A stretch of DNA of 64,000 nucleotides from positions 1 to 64,000 of the forward strand of contig JAMCCL010000077.1 in NCBI GenBank assembly GCA_024516035.1. Direction: 5' to 3'. A model generated the notes under the pieces. It was given only the letters and a program-made list of their open reading frames with translations. It ran no database searches and was not told the DNA's origin. Source of the DNA: Bactericera cockerelli (Eukaryota > Arthropoda > Insecta > Hemiptera > Triozidae). Shown here piece by piece: positions 20,263-32,098 of the stretch. The position numbers and the translations under genes were made by a program. Every line of letters starts with the position of its first letter. The first letter of the stretch is position 1.

Positions 20263-21527
20263 CCAGCATCGATATTTTCTTCCTCTCCTTGAGTATATTG
20301 AAAAACCAAATCTCGTTATGCTTAGACAACCTAACATAAATTAATATTTCTCCTATTGTCTGAATTATACATTTCTCTTAAAGAATACTTTTATAGTCTT
20401 TTACCCTTTGTCGTCGCCTAGTGTAAAGCCGCCTTTATTAGTTCACTGGTTTTGCGCTGGGGGGCACCATGTCACTGGTTACGTGGAACTTTTTCCGTGG
20501 TTGTTGTTCATAACCATTATTATTTTTGTTGTTGTCTTGAGTTTTTGAAATTAATAAAAAGTAATAAAAAAATTTGGAGTCATTATTCAGATCTATTAAT
20601 TTTTTGTTCGTTCATTTTCCTTTATAATTTTTTTTGTTATTCATGAACGTTTGGATCGTTCATTTTGGTTACTTATAGACCGGATAGTTGTTCTCTGGAA
20701 ATTTGGATTTGGAAAAACCAGCGGCCTATGCATCGTATGACATTGGACTTTGAGAAGCACGTTGGCGTGTCACCTTTGTAACTTGGAATTGTGATCTTGT
20801 CTGTGTTGCAAGATGACGGAAGTTGAGCTTACAGTGGTAAGAGCAAAAAAGCAGCAAACATTTATATCCATTCAAGCTTTATATGATGTAAGTAGATCCC
20901 TTAATTCTGAGACCAATAAAACTATTTGTCGAGGCCACATTAATCAATGGGTTAATATTGGTTGAAGCCCTGATGGGCTAATCTTTGCCATCTCAAACCA
21001 ACTTACAACTTGTTAAATTTTGCTATGATGCTACCTCGCATATTTCGATTTCGGGTACCGAGCTTTCAGTTGTTCTTGGTAATTCTCTCGCTCGAGGTCG
21101 TCAAATTTAAAAGCTTCCCTGTAAGCGTTCCCCTTTGGAACTTTGTCAACTTGACAAATGTAATTCTAATTTCCCCTTGGAAATAATTTAAGTATAAAAA
21201 TAGTGCTCGTGACAAAATAGCCTTTTTAATCTTGTGCTAAATTCATGCAATAACTTTCCTCCATCTGATCGCGCCGCGGGATTCAGTGCTAGGGTAGGGT
21301 GCCACTCTAATTCCTATTATCCTTTGGCAAGGGTGGGTAAGTCAGATATTACATCTAAAAGGTACTCAAAGGTAAGAATGCACAATCTACTTTATTTGGT
21401 TTTGGGATGTAAAATTCTTTCTAATTAACCATGTCGCCTAAAATATACAGTCCACTTAAATATCGAAGAATGCTAATGTGTGAAAAAAGATCATACACAA
21501 TCTACAAAAAGAAAATTGGGACTGTTG
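20263..21527. other. Unassigned, with a possible retroelement leader
   Basis: A short frame from the ATG at 20813 (MTEVELTVVRAKKQQTF) to a stop near 20964 has the look of the N-terminus of a BEL- or copia-type gag, but at 50 codons it is too short to call. Nothing else is recognisable. Confidence 0.25.
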
Positions 21528-22415
21528 GGTGAGAAATTGCTTGAATAATTAAGAGTTGTGATGTTCAACTACTATAGAATAGTATTTCGACCACCGGTGT
21601 ATGGGAGAATCACAACTCTTGGTCTGACAGACCTCCTATCAGTTTGGGAAGCAGCGATGTAACCCGATATTTTTAAGAAACTAGCCACCCAACAATAGTA
21701 ATTCCTGGGAAAACTTAGGACAGTAGAGTTCACATTAAAAAGGCTAAGTCAGCGGGAAAGTTCCACGGTTAGCCTTACGGTTAGGATCTTTTCCCCTCCG
21801 ATGGTCATAGCCAATCGGAATAGACACGTGTCACTAAACCAAGCCCTATTAGTGGCTAATTGGACAGTTTAGAAAAATAGAGGAGAAAGGCCCAATCGGT
21901 TGCGTTGGAGTTAGAAAACCAAATAGGCAACCGAGGAGAAAGTTACTTCCCTCCTCAGGAAGGAGGAGAGGGGTTTCTGACGGCTTGGGACTGGAAAGAC
22001 AAAGTCGTCAGTCCTACCTAAACCAAGTACCGAAATACATAATTGTATCCCCCAATAATTCTAATCATAAATAATCGTCTTAATATTGTCTAAAACTTAA
22101 TATTGTGAATCTTAAATAATTGTTTGTCTAATAATATAATATCCGACCTCTAATACTTAAGTTTAATAATAACTAATGGAATTTCATCATTTGTCTCATC
22201 CTTGCTTTCAGATTAATTTATATAGGTAGTGAAGTTAGTGTTAGGAGATTTAATAATCTCCCCGAACTGGTACTCGGACTGTTCAATTGTTCATGGTTCG
22301 ATTTTAATCATGAAACCACGTTCTGCATCAAGTGTCTTTTTCTTTTCTTACAAGTTTTTCAGACTTTTCAAGTATAATTATTAAAAATGATCTCTGGCAC
22401 AATCTTAAAACAATA
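21528..22415 (+). repeat. Candidate copia LTR, poorly defined
   Basis: The right edge is set by a copia primer-binding site at 22416. Copia LTRs start TGTTGG, and the nearest such string upstream is at 21528 (TGTTGGGTGAG). The same interval holds a 170-bp segment bounded by TGTTGGGTG and CACCCAACA (21528-21698), which could be a MITE or solo LTR on its own. No second copy is available to decide. Confidence 0.25.
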
Positions 22416-22431
22416 GGTTATGGGCCCAGAG
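22416..22431 (+). promoter_or_regulatory. Copia primer-binding site
   Basis: GGTTATGGGCCCAGAG matches the internal half-tRNA (initiator Met) primer site used by insect copia elements. The same string occurs at 25721-25736. Confidence 0.8.
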
Positions 22432-22439
22432 AGCTCAAG

Positions 22440-23186
22440 TTAAGTGAATCTTAACTTGAACCTAAATACTTACAACACTAGACAATATGGACAAATACAA
22501 ATACAACGAACAAATAAATCACTGACAAGAAGACATTTCATTCACAGAGGACAGATACTTTTCAATAAAATACCACCTGACATCAAAATTTACAAAGATT
22601 TACCGGTACTTTTAAAGCAGAAAACTAAAGAATGGATTAAAAGTACAAATATATCATTTTAAAATAATCCTCATCAGCATTTATAATTTACTGTATTTTC
22701 TTTTTCTTTCTTCTTTTTCTTTAGTACCTAGCCTAATTTATACTTATTCTGTGATATAATTCCTCCCTCACTCATTGTTAATTTTGTTATACCTACAGTT
22801 ATACCAACATTTTGATTATGTCATTTCTTTCATTTAATTTCTTCTTACATTTAATTTTATCCAATTTCCTTTATTATCATTCTCTAATGTTTTTGAAATT
22901 TTTTAACGTTATTTTGTTATTGTTTTTTATTGATACTCTTTTTATTATTTTCATTGTTATATTTTTTCCAATCCTATTAATTTCAAATTTTTAATTATTC
23001 AAGCCTCTTTTTTTATAGAACTAGACCCAAACACCAGCATATTTGCTGAAATGGGTCTATTAAACTCTTTATTTTTTTCTAGGTACATATTTTATTAATT
23101 GTTTATATTATGTTCATTATTTCTTATTTGCTTGTACCGAATTTAAAACAAAATATATATTTGAGTATGTTTAAAAAAAAAAAAAA
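22440..23186 (+). mobile_element. LINE 3' fragment with polyA tail inserted in copia leader
   Basis: A short frame (22444-22662) encodes NTRQYGQIQIQRTNKSL and GQILFNKIPPDIKIYKDL, a pattern typical of the C-terminus of Jockey/CR1-type ORF2 proteins. It is followed by a T-rich 3' region and an A15 run at 23171-23185. It lies between the copia primer site and the copia gag, so it is a 5'-truncated LINE inserted in the copia leader. Target duplications are not clear. Confidence 0.6.
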
Positions 23187-23322
23187 ATCCGGTTGTTGCT
23201 GGAAAGTTAAATTCAAAAGTTCAATTGGTGCTGAAGAATCCTCCAGTTGTTGCTGGAAGGTAAGGTAAAAGTTGAAAACTGAAACTGAATATTCTGGTGA
23301 ATAGTGAATTATTGCTATTATC

Positions 23323-24256
23323 ATGGCAAATTCAAGACCATTCACAATAGACCAATTCAAGGGTGAAAATTTCACCAACTGGAAATTTCGTGTTGAAATG
23401 TTGTTGGATGAGTATGATGTACTAGACTGTGTTACAAACCAGAGTTTTGTAAAGTCTATCACAAAAGGTGATGAGAAGGCAGTCAAGAAGGATGCCAAAG
23501 AAAAGAATATTTTAGTTAAGTGCGTAGCAGACTCCCACCTAAGCATATTGAAGGTAAAACAAACCTCATATCAAATGTGGAGAGCATTGATTGAAACATA
23601 TGAGAAAAAGGGTCTGTGTAGGAAACTAATGGTCAAAAAGAAATTATTAGGTATGAAAATGGGAAATAAAGAAACTGTACAAGATTACATTCAAAAATTT
23701 GAAACTGTTGTTTCTGAACTTCAAGCAGTAGATCCAGATTCTGAAGTAAAGAGTGAAGAATTAGTTTACAACTTCCTGATGGGTGTGCATGAGAGATTTA
23801 GTACCTGTTTCCATTATTGAAAATATGAGTCAGGATGATGTGACATTTGAATATGTAAAAAGAAGACTCCAAATGACGATGAAAAGTTCCTCTAGTAATA
23901 ATGTGACTTCAAAATCTGATCCAATGACTTTTCAAGCATCAAAGTCGAAGCTTGTATGTTTCTTGTGTAGCAAACCTGGACATTTTAAGAAGCAGTGTTA
24001 TTTGAATAAGTCCAGACATTCAAATCATTCAAACAGAGGTAGAAATTCTTCATATTCCAGGGGCAAACATTCATTCCGAGGGAGACCAGGATTTAGTCAT
24101 GGTCAAGCATCCAGTCCCAGTTACCAGAGGAAGCCTCCTTTTGGTGCCAATCTTTGTGAAGATTCATCAGAAACCAAGGACAATGAGAAATCTGTTTCAT
24201 TTTACTGTGGACATGAAAGTCAACATGGACATGTAGAAGAAATCTATTATCCGTAA
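23323..24256 (+). pseudogene. Copia gag, one frameshift
   Basis: The ATG at 23323 opens MANSRPFTIDQFKGENFTNW, the usual start of copia capsid proteins with the NF.NWK motif. A capsid domain follows (YEKKGLCRKLMVKKKLLGMK, VQDYIQKFETVVSEL). A frameshift near 23800-23815 moves to the frame that ends at 24256. That part has a CCHC zinc knuckle (CFLCSKPGHFKKQC) and a basic, Ser-Arg-rich tail. Protease, integrase and RT are absent after it, so pol has been deleted. Confidence 0.85.
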
Positions 24257-24291
24257 AAAGGATTACAAAGCAAGGTAATTCTGTTATATTC

Positions 24292-24484
24292 TGTTGGTAA
24301 TACTAAAAAATTTAAATAACCGCCACTGCTATTCCACTAGGGTGGAAACTCCTTGATAGTCATGAGAATAGCCACTGATGGCAGCACCTTACGGTGGTAG
24401 TAAATTTTGAGCTCGTTGTTTGTTTGTTATGTAAGAAGAAGCGGTTTTCTTTATTTTATCCGGAGTTCTTTTTCCTTTTTTTTT
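24292..24484 (+). repeat. Partial copia LTR, copy a
   Basis: It begins TGTTGGTAATAC, as expected for a copia LTR. From 24353 to about 24482 it repeats the sequence found at 25479-25603 (starting TTGATAGTCATGAGAATAGC). Homology stops in a T-rich run, after which an unrelated coding fragment starts. Confidence 0.6.
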
Positions 24485-24604
24485 TTTTGTTATTTACAGA
24501 TCTTTCCTACGAAATTTGCTTTTATGTTGTCTCGCCATTTCCATACTCCGTTTCAACGCGCTCTCCGCTTTAGCCTTGACTTGTCTCTCTACGCTATTCA
24601 TAAT

Positions 24605-25450
24605 CTAAGTATCTATCCTAGAATCCCTCCTGGCTACCATGAATTTATTACCAACTAGTACCCTGAATGTAGTCCCATCTGGTATCTCGTGCTTGTTGTC
24701 CATTAACCATTGTGCCGTTTTGATCAGTGGTAATCCTGCCTCTAGGTCCTCTTTTACAAAACCTGGCAACATTCCCGTGAGAAAGTCAAGCCTTTTCGGG
24801 TTGTCGTCCTCTCCTAGTACAATCCCAAACAGCCTCGTCCCAGTTGGGTCTATTACGAACGAACCATCGGATCCCGACAAGTCCAGGTTCACTCCAGGAA
24901 GCCACTGGACCCTGAGAATTGAGCTAAAGCTGAATTCCGCAGACAGGGGGGACGCTATTCCTGAAAAACAATAACAGAAACAGATTTGTGGAATTACCTG
25001 GTGTCTCCTCAACCTCTTTCATGAGCACTCCCATCATATATCTAGTGGTAGCTGCGAAACTTGCCATCTCAACGCTGCTGTTTAGCTTTGTTATGCTTTG
25101 ATTCTTCCAGTTAAAATTGCCTTGACCAATCCTCGTTTTTAATTCTTGAAACTCGTTGATATACCATAACGTCTTGCATATAAGCCTCTTTTTCGGTTCT
25201 CAATGATCATCCATTGGGCATAACGGAAATTTGACATCATCTTGGATGTAGGCAGATGGTCTGTCATCTGGCACTGGTATTATTTTCCTTGATGTTTCCT
25301 CATGGATGTTGTAGTAGTCGCATGTTACTCGGTCGGCATGTTTCAGATTCCCTAGCGTGGTATACTGCTTCATGATCGAACTTTATGACATTGTGTGAAA
25401 GTTTCTTGTTGATTAGGTTTACGAACATTCTTTCTTTCAGATTGAACATT
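24605..25450 (-). pseudogene. Unidentified coding fragment with a 37-nt putative intron
   Basis: On the minus strand a coherent frame runs from about 25385 to 24998 (YNIHEETSRKIIPVPDDRPS, CKTLWYINEFQEL, MASFAATTRYMMGVLMKEVE). It then breaks at a GTAATT...TTTTTCAG segment (24961-24997). Removing those 37 bases continues the frame as SPLSAEF, LDLSGSDGSFVIDPTGTRLF, MLPGFVKEDLEAGLPLIKTA and TTFRLVGNK-like sequence, to a stop at 24605. One stop (TGA near 25200) and a frameshift near 25385 show decay. Composition is amphipathic and protein-like, with balanced codons. I do not recognise the family. It lies between two partial copia LTRs and may be captured host or viral sequence. Confidence 0.45.
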
Positions 25451-25478
25451 TCCCATGGAGATTTTACTCCTTGATACC

Positions 25479-25720
25479 TTGATAGTCATGAGAATAGCCA
25501 CTGATGGCAGCACCTTACGGTGTTAGTAAATTTTGAGCTCGTTGTTTGTTTTGTAAGAAGAAGCGGTTCTCTTTATTTTATCCGGAGTTCTTTTTCTTTT
25601 TCTTCCCGACTGTTTTCTCTCGTGGAGTTTTTTTTATTATAAAATAATTTGATGTCAATAAAAACCTTTTTGTAGTGTTTTTTGTACAGTACCATGCAAA
25701 TGTGTTGTCAATTTATAACA
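25479..25720 (+). repeat. Partial copia LTR, copy b (5' LTR of the second copia)
   Basis: It shares about 125 bp with copy a and continues to ATTTATAACA, directly followed by the copia primer-binding site. An AATAAA is present near 25655. The expected TGTTGG start is missing here but present in copy a, so together they look like one LTR split by a duplication plus a captured segment. Confidence 0.65.
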
Positions 25721-25736
25721 GGTTATGGGCCCAGAG
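25721..25736 (+). promoter_or_regulatory. Copia primer-binding site
   Basis: GGTTATGGGCCCAGAG immediately follows an LTR end, as in insect copia elements primed by a half-tRNA. Confidence 0.85.
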
Positions 25737-25862
25737 CTACTTTATTCTGAGAGGAGGAACAAGTGAGCATCAGAATATCAGGAGTTGGTTCTGTTCATGC
25801 TTTGTTCATCAAGGAGTTGTTAGCAGAAGGAGTACCTGTGGTCTGTGTGAAAGCTAAGGAGT

Positions 25863-26167
25863 TATGGCTTCCTCAGAACAAATGGAGAAAGGACTGAAGC
25901 TGACTGATGACAACTATTTTGCATGGCACATCAAGGCCAAAGCCTTACTGGAGCAGAAGGACTGTCTGGAGGCAATTGAACCTGGTTATGGAAGAGAAGA
26001 ACTGTTAGAATTCTTATTGCTGTTGCTGTAGAAAATGATTGGGTCATTGACCATGTACATAGATATGACTAGTGCATATCTCAATAGTCCCATCAGTGTT
26101 GAAACGTACATGGAACAACCCAAGTTATACGAAGAGAAGGGAAAGGTAGACATGGCTATGTATGTAA
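25863..26167 (+). pseudogene. Copia gag-RT remnant, left part of interrupted copy
   Basis: The ATG at 25863 starts MASSEQMEKGLKLTDDNYFA, a copia gag N-terminus different from that at 23323. After about 45 codons the sequence jumps by internal deletion into the RT domain (RILIAVAVENDWVIDHV, then MTSAYLNSPISVETYMEQP). A frame slip lies just before the junction. The RT is cut at 26167 by a gypsy insertion and resumes at 36422. Confidence 0.75.
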
Positions 26168-26543
26168 GATATAAGTGGGGATCTCCCACTTGTGTTTTTA
26201 AAAAAGTTTATTTTCCAAAAAACTGAAAATGACAAGGTCTTTAAAAATACTTAATATCGAAAAAATGAAACTTAATTATATTTTTAAATATGCAATTGAC
26301 ATATCAAAATGAATGAAAGATAATTATTAGAACATTTAAAAGAAAATAATATAATTATGAAATAATAAAATACTTAATTAATAAAATGTGAATTAAACAG
26401 ATCGCAAATTTAAATTATCGATCAGCGACAATGCTCGATGCAAGTCCTGAATCAATCTGCCCGTTGGATCCTACCAATGGCTATTGTCAGAAGGACAATA
26501 GCTAATTTTTTTAATACAGTCGGCATTTATGGTGGCTGTAACT
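26168..26543 (-). repeat. Gypsy 3' LTR
   Basis: On the minus strand it begins AGTTACAGCCACC right after the polypurine tract GGGTGGAGG (26544-26552), which itself abuts the env stop codon. It ends CCACTTATATC. It carries a 35-bp segment (about 26232-26266) missing from the other LTR. Confidence 0.9.
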
Positions 26544-26552
26544 CCTCCACCC

Positions 26553-27434
26553 TTAGAACTTTGCATCCCCTGGGAGGGAAGGATTGGGATTGATTCCCAG
26601 ATTTGTTGAAGAGTTACATCCTAGCTTAATTTGTGGAAGAACATTTTCTGGTTCACGTTTCTTAAATAGATGTAGTATCTGTAAATATAGATTACATTTC
26701 CTAATTATCAGTATCAGTGATGAAATGGATACAGAGAGGGTAATACACATTAGTATTTTCCAAGGGTTCAATGAATTGTCTAAAGATTGAACATCTCTAT
26801 TTGCTGGAGTCAGTTGGTTTAGCTTAATGTCATCTAAATTTAAATCATGAATCCTTATTTTGAAATCAGATAATTTTTCTGAACCAAATTTGACATTAAC
26901 ATTCTCCAGGATTGTAGGTTTTCCTGAGGTCTTGGATGAAAAGTTTAAGATTTCATTCCTAAATATAAGGTTTCCTTTGTTTGATTCAATTAGAAATATG
27001 CCTTTTAATTCTTTTATTTCAATTTCGTTTTCTAATTCTAGTTTTATGGTTTCACTGAAAGGAAAAACATCAATAAACATATTTATTTGGGGAATATAAT
27101 CAACATAGTTTTCTTCAATTTCTTGCGTTATGTGTGTACATGACTCAGGCTTTTCATTTTGAAGTATTTGCCTTACACTCTCTTTCAGATTATTATTGAC
27201 ATTTCTCTGAAAGCACTGATAAGGTTTTCCCAATTCACAGATATTGTTCAAAGGTTTAAGGGATTTTTCTGATTTCAGGAAGTAGTGAACTTTCGGTATA
27301 ACTGTAGTAAATCCTAATTCACTTGAAGATGGGATGGACTTAAGATAAATTAGGTCATATTGTTGATCATAATTAATAGGAAAAGATAGGAAGTAAAGAT
27401 AGGAAGTAAATTCTTTGTAAGTTTGCTTTGCCAA
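26553..27434 (-). pseudogene. Gypsy env-like gene, N-terminally truncated
   Basis: An open frame of 293 codons encodes the C-terminal half of an envelope-like membrane protein related to the one at 2050-3089. It shares the FLSFPINYD block, a cysteine-containing middle and a single membrane segment near residues 232-250 (ITLSVSISSLILII). A basic cytoplasmic tail ends in PGDAKF. No signal peptide or surface region precedes it; the frame emerges directly after the integrase reading ends at 27465. In errantivirus-like elements env is expressed from a spliced RNA and acts at membranes. This copy cannot encode a complete protein. Confidence 0.75.
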
Positions 27435-27464
27435 GGTTGATTGGTAGGATTCCGAGATTTTCGG

Positions 27465-28074
27465 TTATATTGCGGAGTCTGAATTCTGCACTTGTTGCTG
27501 TGCAGATGAGGCACCTGAAACATTTTTGGGCGGACGTTTAATGTTTGACAGATGAATTTTCTCTGTAGTGTTGTGGTGGGTGGGTATAATTTTTGCTGTT
27601 TTCAGACCTTTATCAATATTTTCAATGTTTTCTTGTTTGTATTTGTTTTGCGTTTTGCTTTGTATTTGCTTGTTTCTGACCCAAACTTCTTGAGGGATTT
27701 CAGGAAGAGCTTCTCTTCCCTGATTTTTATGTGAAGTGATTTTCTCTTTATTTTGAGAAATTTTTTCTCTTATTTCTTCAAACAAAAATTTTGTTTTCTC
27801 TTTATGATGTGACACGTAGTTTGAGGTTATTAGTTGTTCTGTGTCAATATCCGTTATGTCGGACGGTTCAAAATGCCCTGTGATCACTTCTATAGGTTTG
27901 TGTTTTGTGACAGAATGACTTGTGTGGTTATAAGCAATGACCGCGTATTTTACTTTTAAGGACAAGGAATCGTTTTTTGAACTCTTCGCGATTGTTGAAT
28001 AATCGTATGTGCTCTGTTAATGTCGAGTGAAAACGTTCTATTACTCCATTGGTATTGGTAAAGGTAGGGCTATC
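27465..28074 (-). pseudogene. Gypsy integrase, C-terminal part after the LINE
   Basis: The minus-strand frame resumes with TNTNGVIERFHSTL, which holds the third catalytic residue (Glu) of the integrase. It continues through YAVIAYNHTSHSVTKHKP and a basic tail to a stop at 27465. The Glu block is separated from the Asp-Asp part (31130-31917) by a LINE insertion. A frame slip lies near 27965. Confidence 0.85.
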
Positions 28075-31000
28075 GGCTACGAAAGCTCTTTGTCACTGCG
28101 ACCTTAGATAGATCTTTTGTGACATGCCCATGTTATTCTAAAAGAGATCTAAGCTTTTAATATAGCTTAAGATTCTTTTAGGACTGATTTCATTGACTTC
28201 TTTAGGTGTTAGAGTCAGCCTTGAGAAGTGTTTCAGTCGGGTGTGAGAGGCTGCTCCACATTCACAGAGAATGTGTTTTGCTGTCTCTGGGGCCTCTTCA
28301 CAGAGACGGCACTTTGCGTCTTGAGCAATACCCATCTTGTTGAGATGGTAGTTGAGGCTACAATGGCCTGTTAGAAAGCCAGTAAGGATTCTTAATTCCT
28401 CTTTGCTCAGACAGAGCATTTCTTTTGCTCTTTTAGGCGAGTGAGTTATGAACATTTTCGCCTGTCTGTGACCGGCAATGTTGGTCCAATGATGGACCTT
28501 CATTTGGTTCTCCCATTGCCTGATTTCCATTTGGAGGTGGCTTTTTGAAACGCCACAAAATGGTTCAGGGCCAATAAAAGGTAATGAAGTACCCTTTTTG
28601 GCTAGTTCGTCAGCATTTTCATTGCCTACAATGCCTTCGTGGCCAGGAACCCATGTAATAGTTACATGATTATCCTTTGCTAGAAGCTTGAGTGTTTCCA
28701 GACATTCCCAAGTTAGCTTTGACTCAAAAGAGTAGGAGCTTAGAGCCTTGATAGCTGCTTGGCTGTCTGAAATAATATTGATGTGAGCACCCTTTTGACC
28801 TTTTTTAAGGTTCAACTGAGCACAAAATAAGATGGCATAGACTTCCCCTTGATAAACGGTGGGGTATTTTCCTAGAGCTTTTCGGGCCTTACAGTTTGGC
28901 CCGTAGACTCCTATTGCAGTCTTTCCATTTAGTTTTGAGGCATCTGTGTACCAGTTTAATGATTTCTGATGACTAAGACCTCTAATATCCCAGTTTTCAC
29001 GATTTGGGATATTTACTTTGAACGGAAGTTCAAAGTTAAGTCTCATCGGCATTGAATCCGATAAAGATGTGGTCATTGGATCCCAGGGTATTTCGCTTAA
29101 AATACCTAGATGACCCACCAGGTTACCTGGCTTTAGTTGTTTTGTCATACTTAGCCTGAGGGCATTGACCATTGCATCCTTTTTTATATGAAGATAAAGA
29201 GGGATGATGTCAAGCATAGCCTCCATGGCTGCAGTAGGACAGGTGCTCATAGCACCGGTGATACCAAGACAGGCTAGCCGTTGAATCTTTTGGATCACGG
29301 TTTGGGCCGTCTTTTCTTTTGTTTTTGGCCACCAAACCAATGAGGCATAGGTGACCATAGGTCTGATGATTGCCAAATAAGACCAATGGATCATATGTGG
29401 CTTGAGACCCCAAGTTCGTCCGAAGAGCCTGCGGCATGTGAAAGTTGCCACTGTGGCTTTCTTAGAAATCTTTTCAAGATGTTTATTCCAATTCAGTCGG
29501 TGATCTAGGGTGACCCCTAAATATTTGACGTCCTTGGAAAGTTCAATTGTTGTACCGCCTAAGGTAGGAGCTTTAATATTAAGCTTCAGTTTCTTAGTAA
29601 ACGGTACAATGGTTGTTTTGCTCGGGTTAATACTAAGCCCGTTAGCTTGACACCATCTCATTGTTTTATTTAAGGCAGATTGCATGAGGTCAGAGAGGAC
29701 CTCTTCATGTTTGCCTCTGATGATAATTACTAGATCATCTGCGTAGCCTATGGTTTCGTACCCATTATCAGTGAGTAGATTAAGGAGATCGTCAACTACC
29801 ATAGACCACAGAAGTGGGGACATTACTCCTCCTTGAGGACATCCTCTAGTGGCTTTAATAGTGACTTTTTCCTTACCTAGGCTAGCCGTTGTGAGACGGC
29901 TTTGTAGCATGGATGTTATCCAGCTTGCGATTTTAGGTTCGAGACCTTTGTTAATGGCAGCTCTTTGTATAGAATCATATGAGGTGTTATCAAAGGCACC
30001 CTCTATATCGATAAATGTTACTAGAGCTATTTCTTTGTCCACCAGCGTCTTCTCTAGTATATGAACTAGAGTATGCAGAGCTGTCGTTGTGGATTTGCCT
30101 TTTTGATAGGCAAATTGGTATCTATGAAGCGGATGTCTTGAGGACAAAAAGCTTCTGATGTACAAGTCAAGTACTTTTTCCATGCTTTTCAGCAGGAAAG
30201 AGCTTAAGCTAATTGGTCTCCAAGATTTGGGTAGGTCACTAGGACGCTTTACCGCCTTTGGAATAAAGACCACATTAACTTTTCTCCAGGTTTTTGGTAT
30301 ATAACCGTGGGTGAAACTTTTAATAAAAATCCTGGTGAGAATAGGTATGATAGCATCGATGCAATGATGCATCAGAGCGGGGAAAATACCATCTCCACCT
30401 GGAGATTTATAAGGTTTAAATGAGCAAACTGCCCATTTGACCTTATTGATACAGAAAATTTTGCTTGCAAGGTTTTCTGTTCTATAGGTAGGCTGCATAA
30501 AATGAGACCTTTCCTGTAGTTCGAAAACGTGATTTGCAGGTAGAGTGACGGAGTCTGGGAAGTGAGTACTTAACAGTAACTCTAAAGTTTCCCGACTACT
30601 TTCTGTATATTTGCCATCCTTGTTCAGGAGGAAACCGAGACCATTTGAATGGTCTTTTGCAAGGACTTTTTGGAGGCGGGCTGTTGTAGGCTGACTATTT
30701 ATGCCTTCGCAAAAGCTTCTCCAAGTCCTACGCTTAGATTTCCGAATTTCTGAATTGTATTTGGTCAGGGCTTCTTTATATGGTTCCCAATCACCTGATT
30801 TTTTAGCTCTGTTAAAGAGCTTGCGAGAGAGCTTTTTTAATTTATCTAACTCTTTGTTCCACCACGGCACTTTGCGAGTAGCAATTTTCCGTTTAAGTGG
30901 ACATGAGCTTTCATAAGATGAAATCAAAGCAGCCCTAAGTTTTGAAGAGACGTCTTCTAAATCATCTATTGATTCGATATTAGAATTGAGTTCTTCAACC

Positions 31001-31130
31001 TTGGATTTTACGAGGCTTTCATATAGCCTCCAATCTGTTAGTTTTGGAACTCTAGTCTCTTCGACAATGGATCCCTCTATCTCTAGGTTGAATCTAATCT
31101 GTCTATGATCAGACAGAGAAGGTTCAGAGT
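28075..31130 (-). mobile_element. 5'-truncated LINE with RT and RNase H, inserted in gypsy integrase
   Basis: A non-LTR ORF2 fragment of roughly 985 codons, uninterrupted on the minus strand. It enters at the last motif of the endonuclease domain (SDHRQI). The RT domain has AYQKGKSTTTALHTL, TFIDIEGAFDN, GCPQGGVMSPLLW and GYADDLV. An RNase H domain follows (WYTDASKLNG, GEVYAILFCAQ, ISDSQAAIKAL, TWVPGHEGIVGNENADELA), then a Cys-rich tail (CRLCEEAPETAKHILCEC). The RNase H suggests the R1/LOA/I or Jockey side of the tree. It ends at the stop 28138-28140, followed by about 60 bp of 3' UTR. By chance it is in frame with the upstream gypsy integrase. Confidence 0.88.
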
Positions 31131-31917
31131 CAGGATGCTGGGAGGAGGTGAAATGGATATTAATCTTGTGAAGAGAAAGGAGTTCTTTTATTACTGAGTT
31201 TTTAAATTCGCCTCCATTATCTGATATAATTAGGCTAGGAACGCCGTGGTGAGCAAAACTTTCCAAGAGTTTACTCGCGATTTCAGTTGCTTGGGCAGAA
31301 CGAAGCAAGTAGGCTTGTGCAAATTTAGAAAAGGGGTCAATAAGCGTTAGAAATTTGGATTTTTCAAGAGAACTGGTGTCTATGTGTAGGACATCAAACG
31401 GTTTTAATGCAGTGGGTGTGATGTTGTATGTCAGTTTCAAGGGGTTGCGGTCGTACTTGGTCTTTTGGCATATTTCACAATTATTAATATAGTCTTGTAC
31501 ATGTTTAGCAATGTTGGGCCAGTAGTAGTGTTCTTTAATTTGTCTGGTAGTCTCGTCCATACCCCTATGGTTAGTTTTTCCGTCATGAAACTTTTTTATA
31601 ATGTCAGTTTTCTTGTTTTCTTCAGTCACATCAGTTAGCATCTTAGTGCATTTGATAAGATTTATTTGTAAATTTTTAAAGTAAGTCTGTAAAGTTCTCG
31701 ATAGTTCCTCGTATAAGCTCTCAGTTTTAAAGAATACGTGGTATTTGACTTTTGGTGCAATGTGTGTTTTTAAGAACTCAGTTAGTTGTCCTAAGAGATT
31801 TTCAGGTGAAAACTCGTAAATTCGTCTTTCTTTGTCTCTGTGAATGATTTTTAGTGATTTGAGTGGGTTAGGGTGGGCTAAATGTGAAATGGAAAGGATT
31901 AATTGATTCTTTCCCAA
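31130..31917 (-). pseudogene. Gypsy integrase, N-terminal and core part
   Basis: The frame contains an HHCC zinc domain (HRGMDETTRQIKEHYYWP, then CEICQ) and the first two catalytic Asp positions (DVLHIDTSS and IISDNGGEF). It is cut after TSSQHPDS by the LINE, before the Glu. Upstream, 31918-32098 is the poorly conserved linker to RNase H. Confidence 0.9.
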
Positions 31918-32098
31918 ATTAATTGGACCGTCAAAGATAGGTATACCTATGAGAGGGTGTTCCAGGTTGGAGTGGATAGTATTTATATCTTCTTCTTCTG
32001 CCTGTTCGGTGATATCTTGAGGTGCAGGGGCGACATTGGTGATGTGTTCTGAAGATGTAGCGGCCTCGTAGGTGATGGGGACTGGGGGTACAGCGACG

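Noticed and set aside
20452..20646. 64-codon ORF
   Set aside because: Low-complexity, T-rich translation with no motif; likely chance.
28138..31917. A single 1259-residue integrase-RT-RNase H fusion protein
   Set aside because: The integrase catalytic Glu block lies beyond the LINE at about 28045, showing that the frame is an accidental join from insertion.
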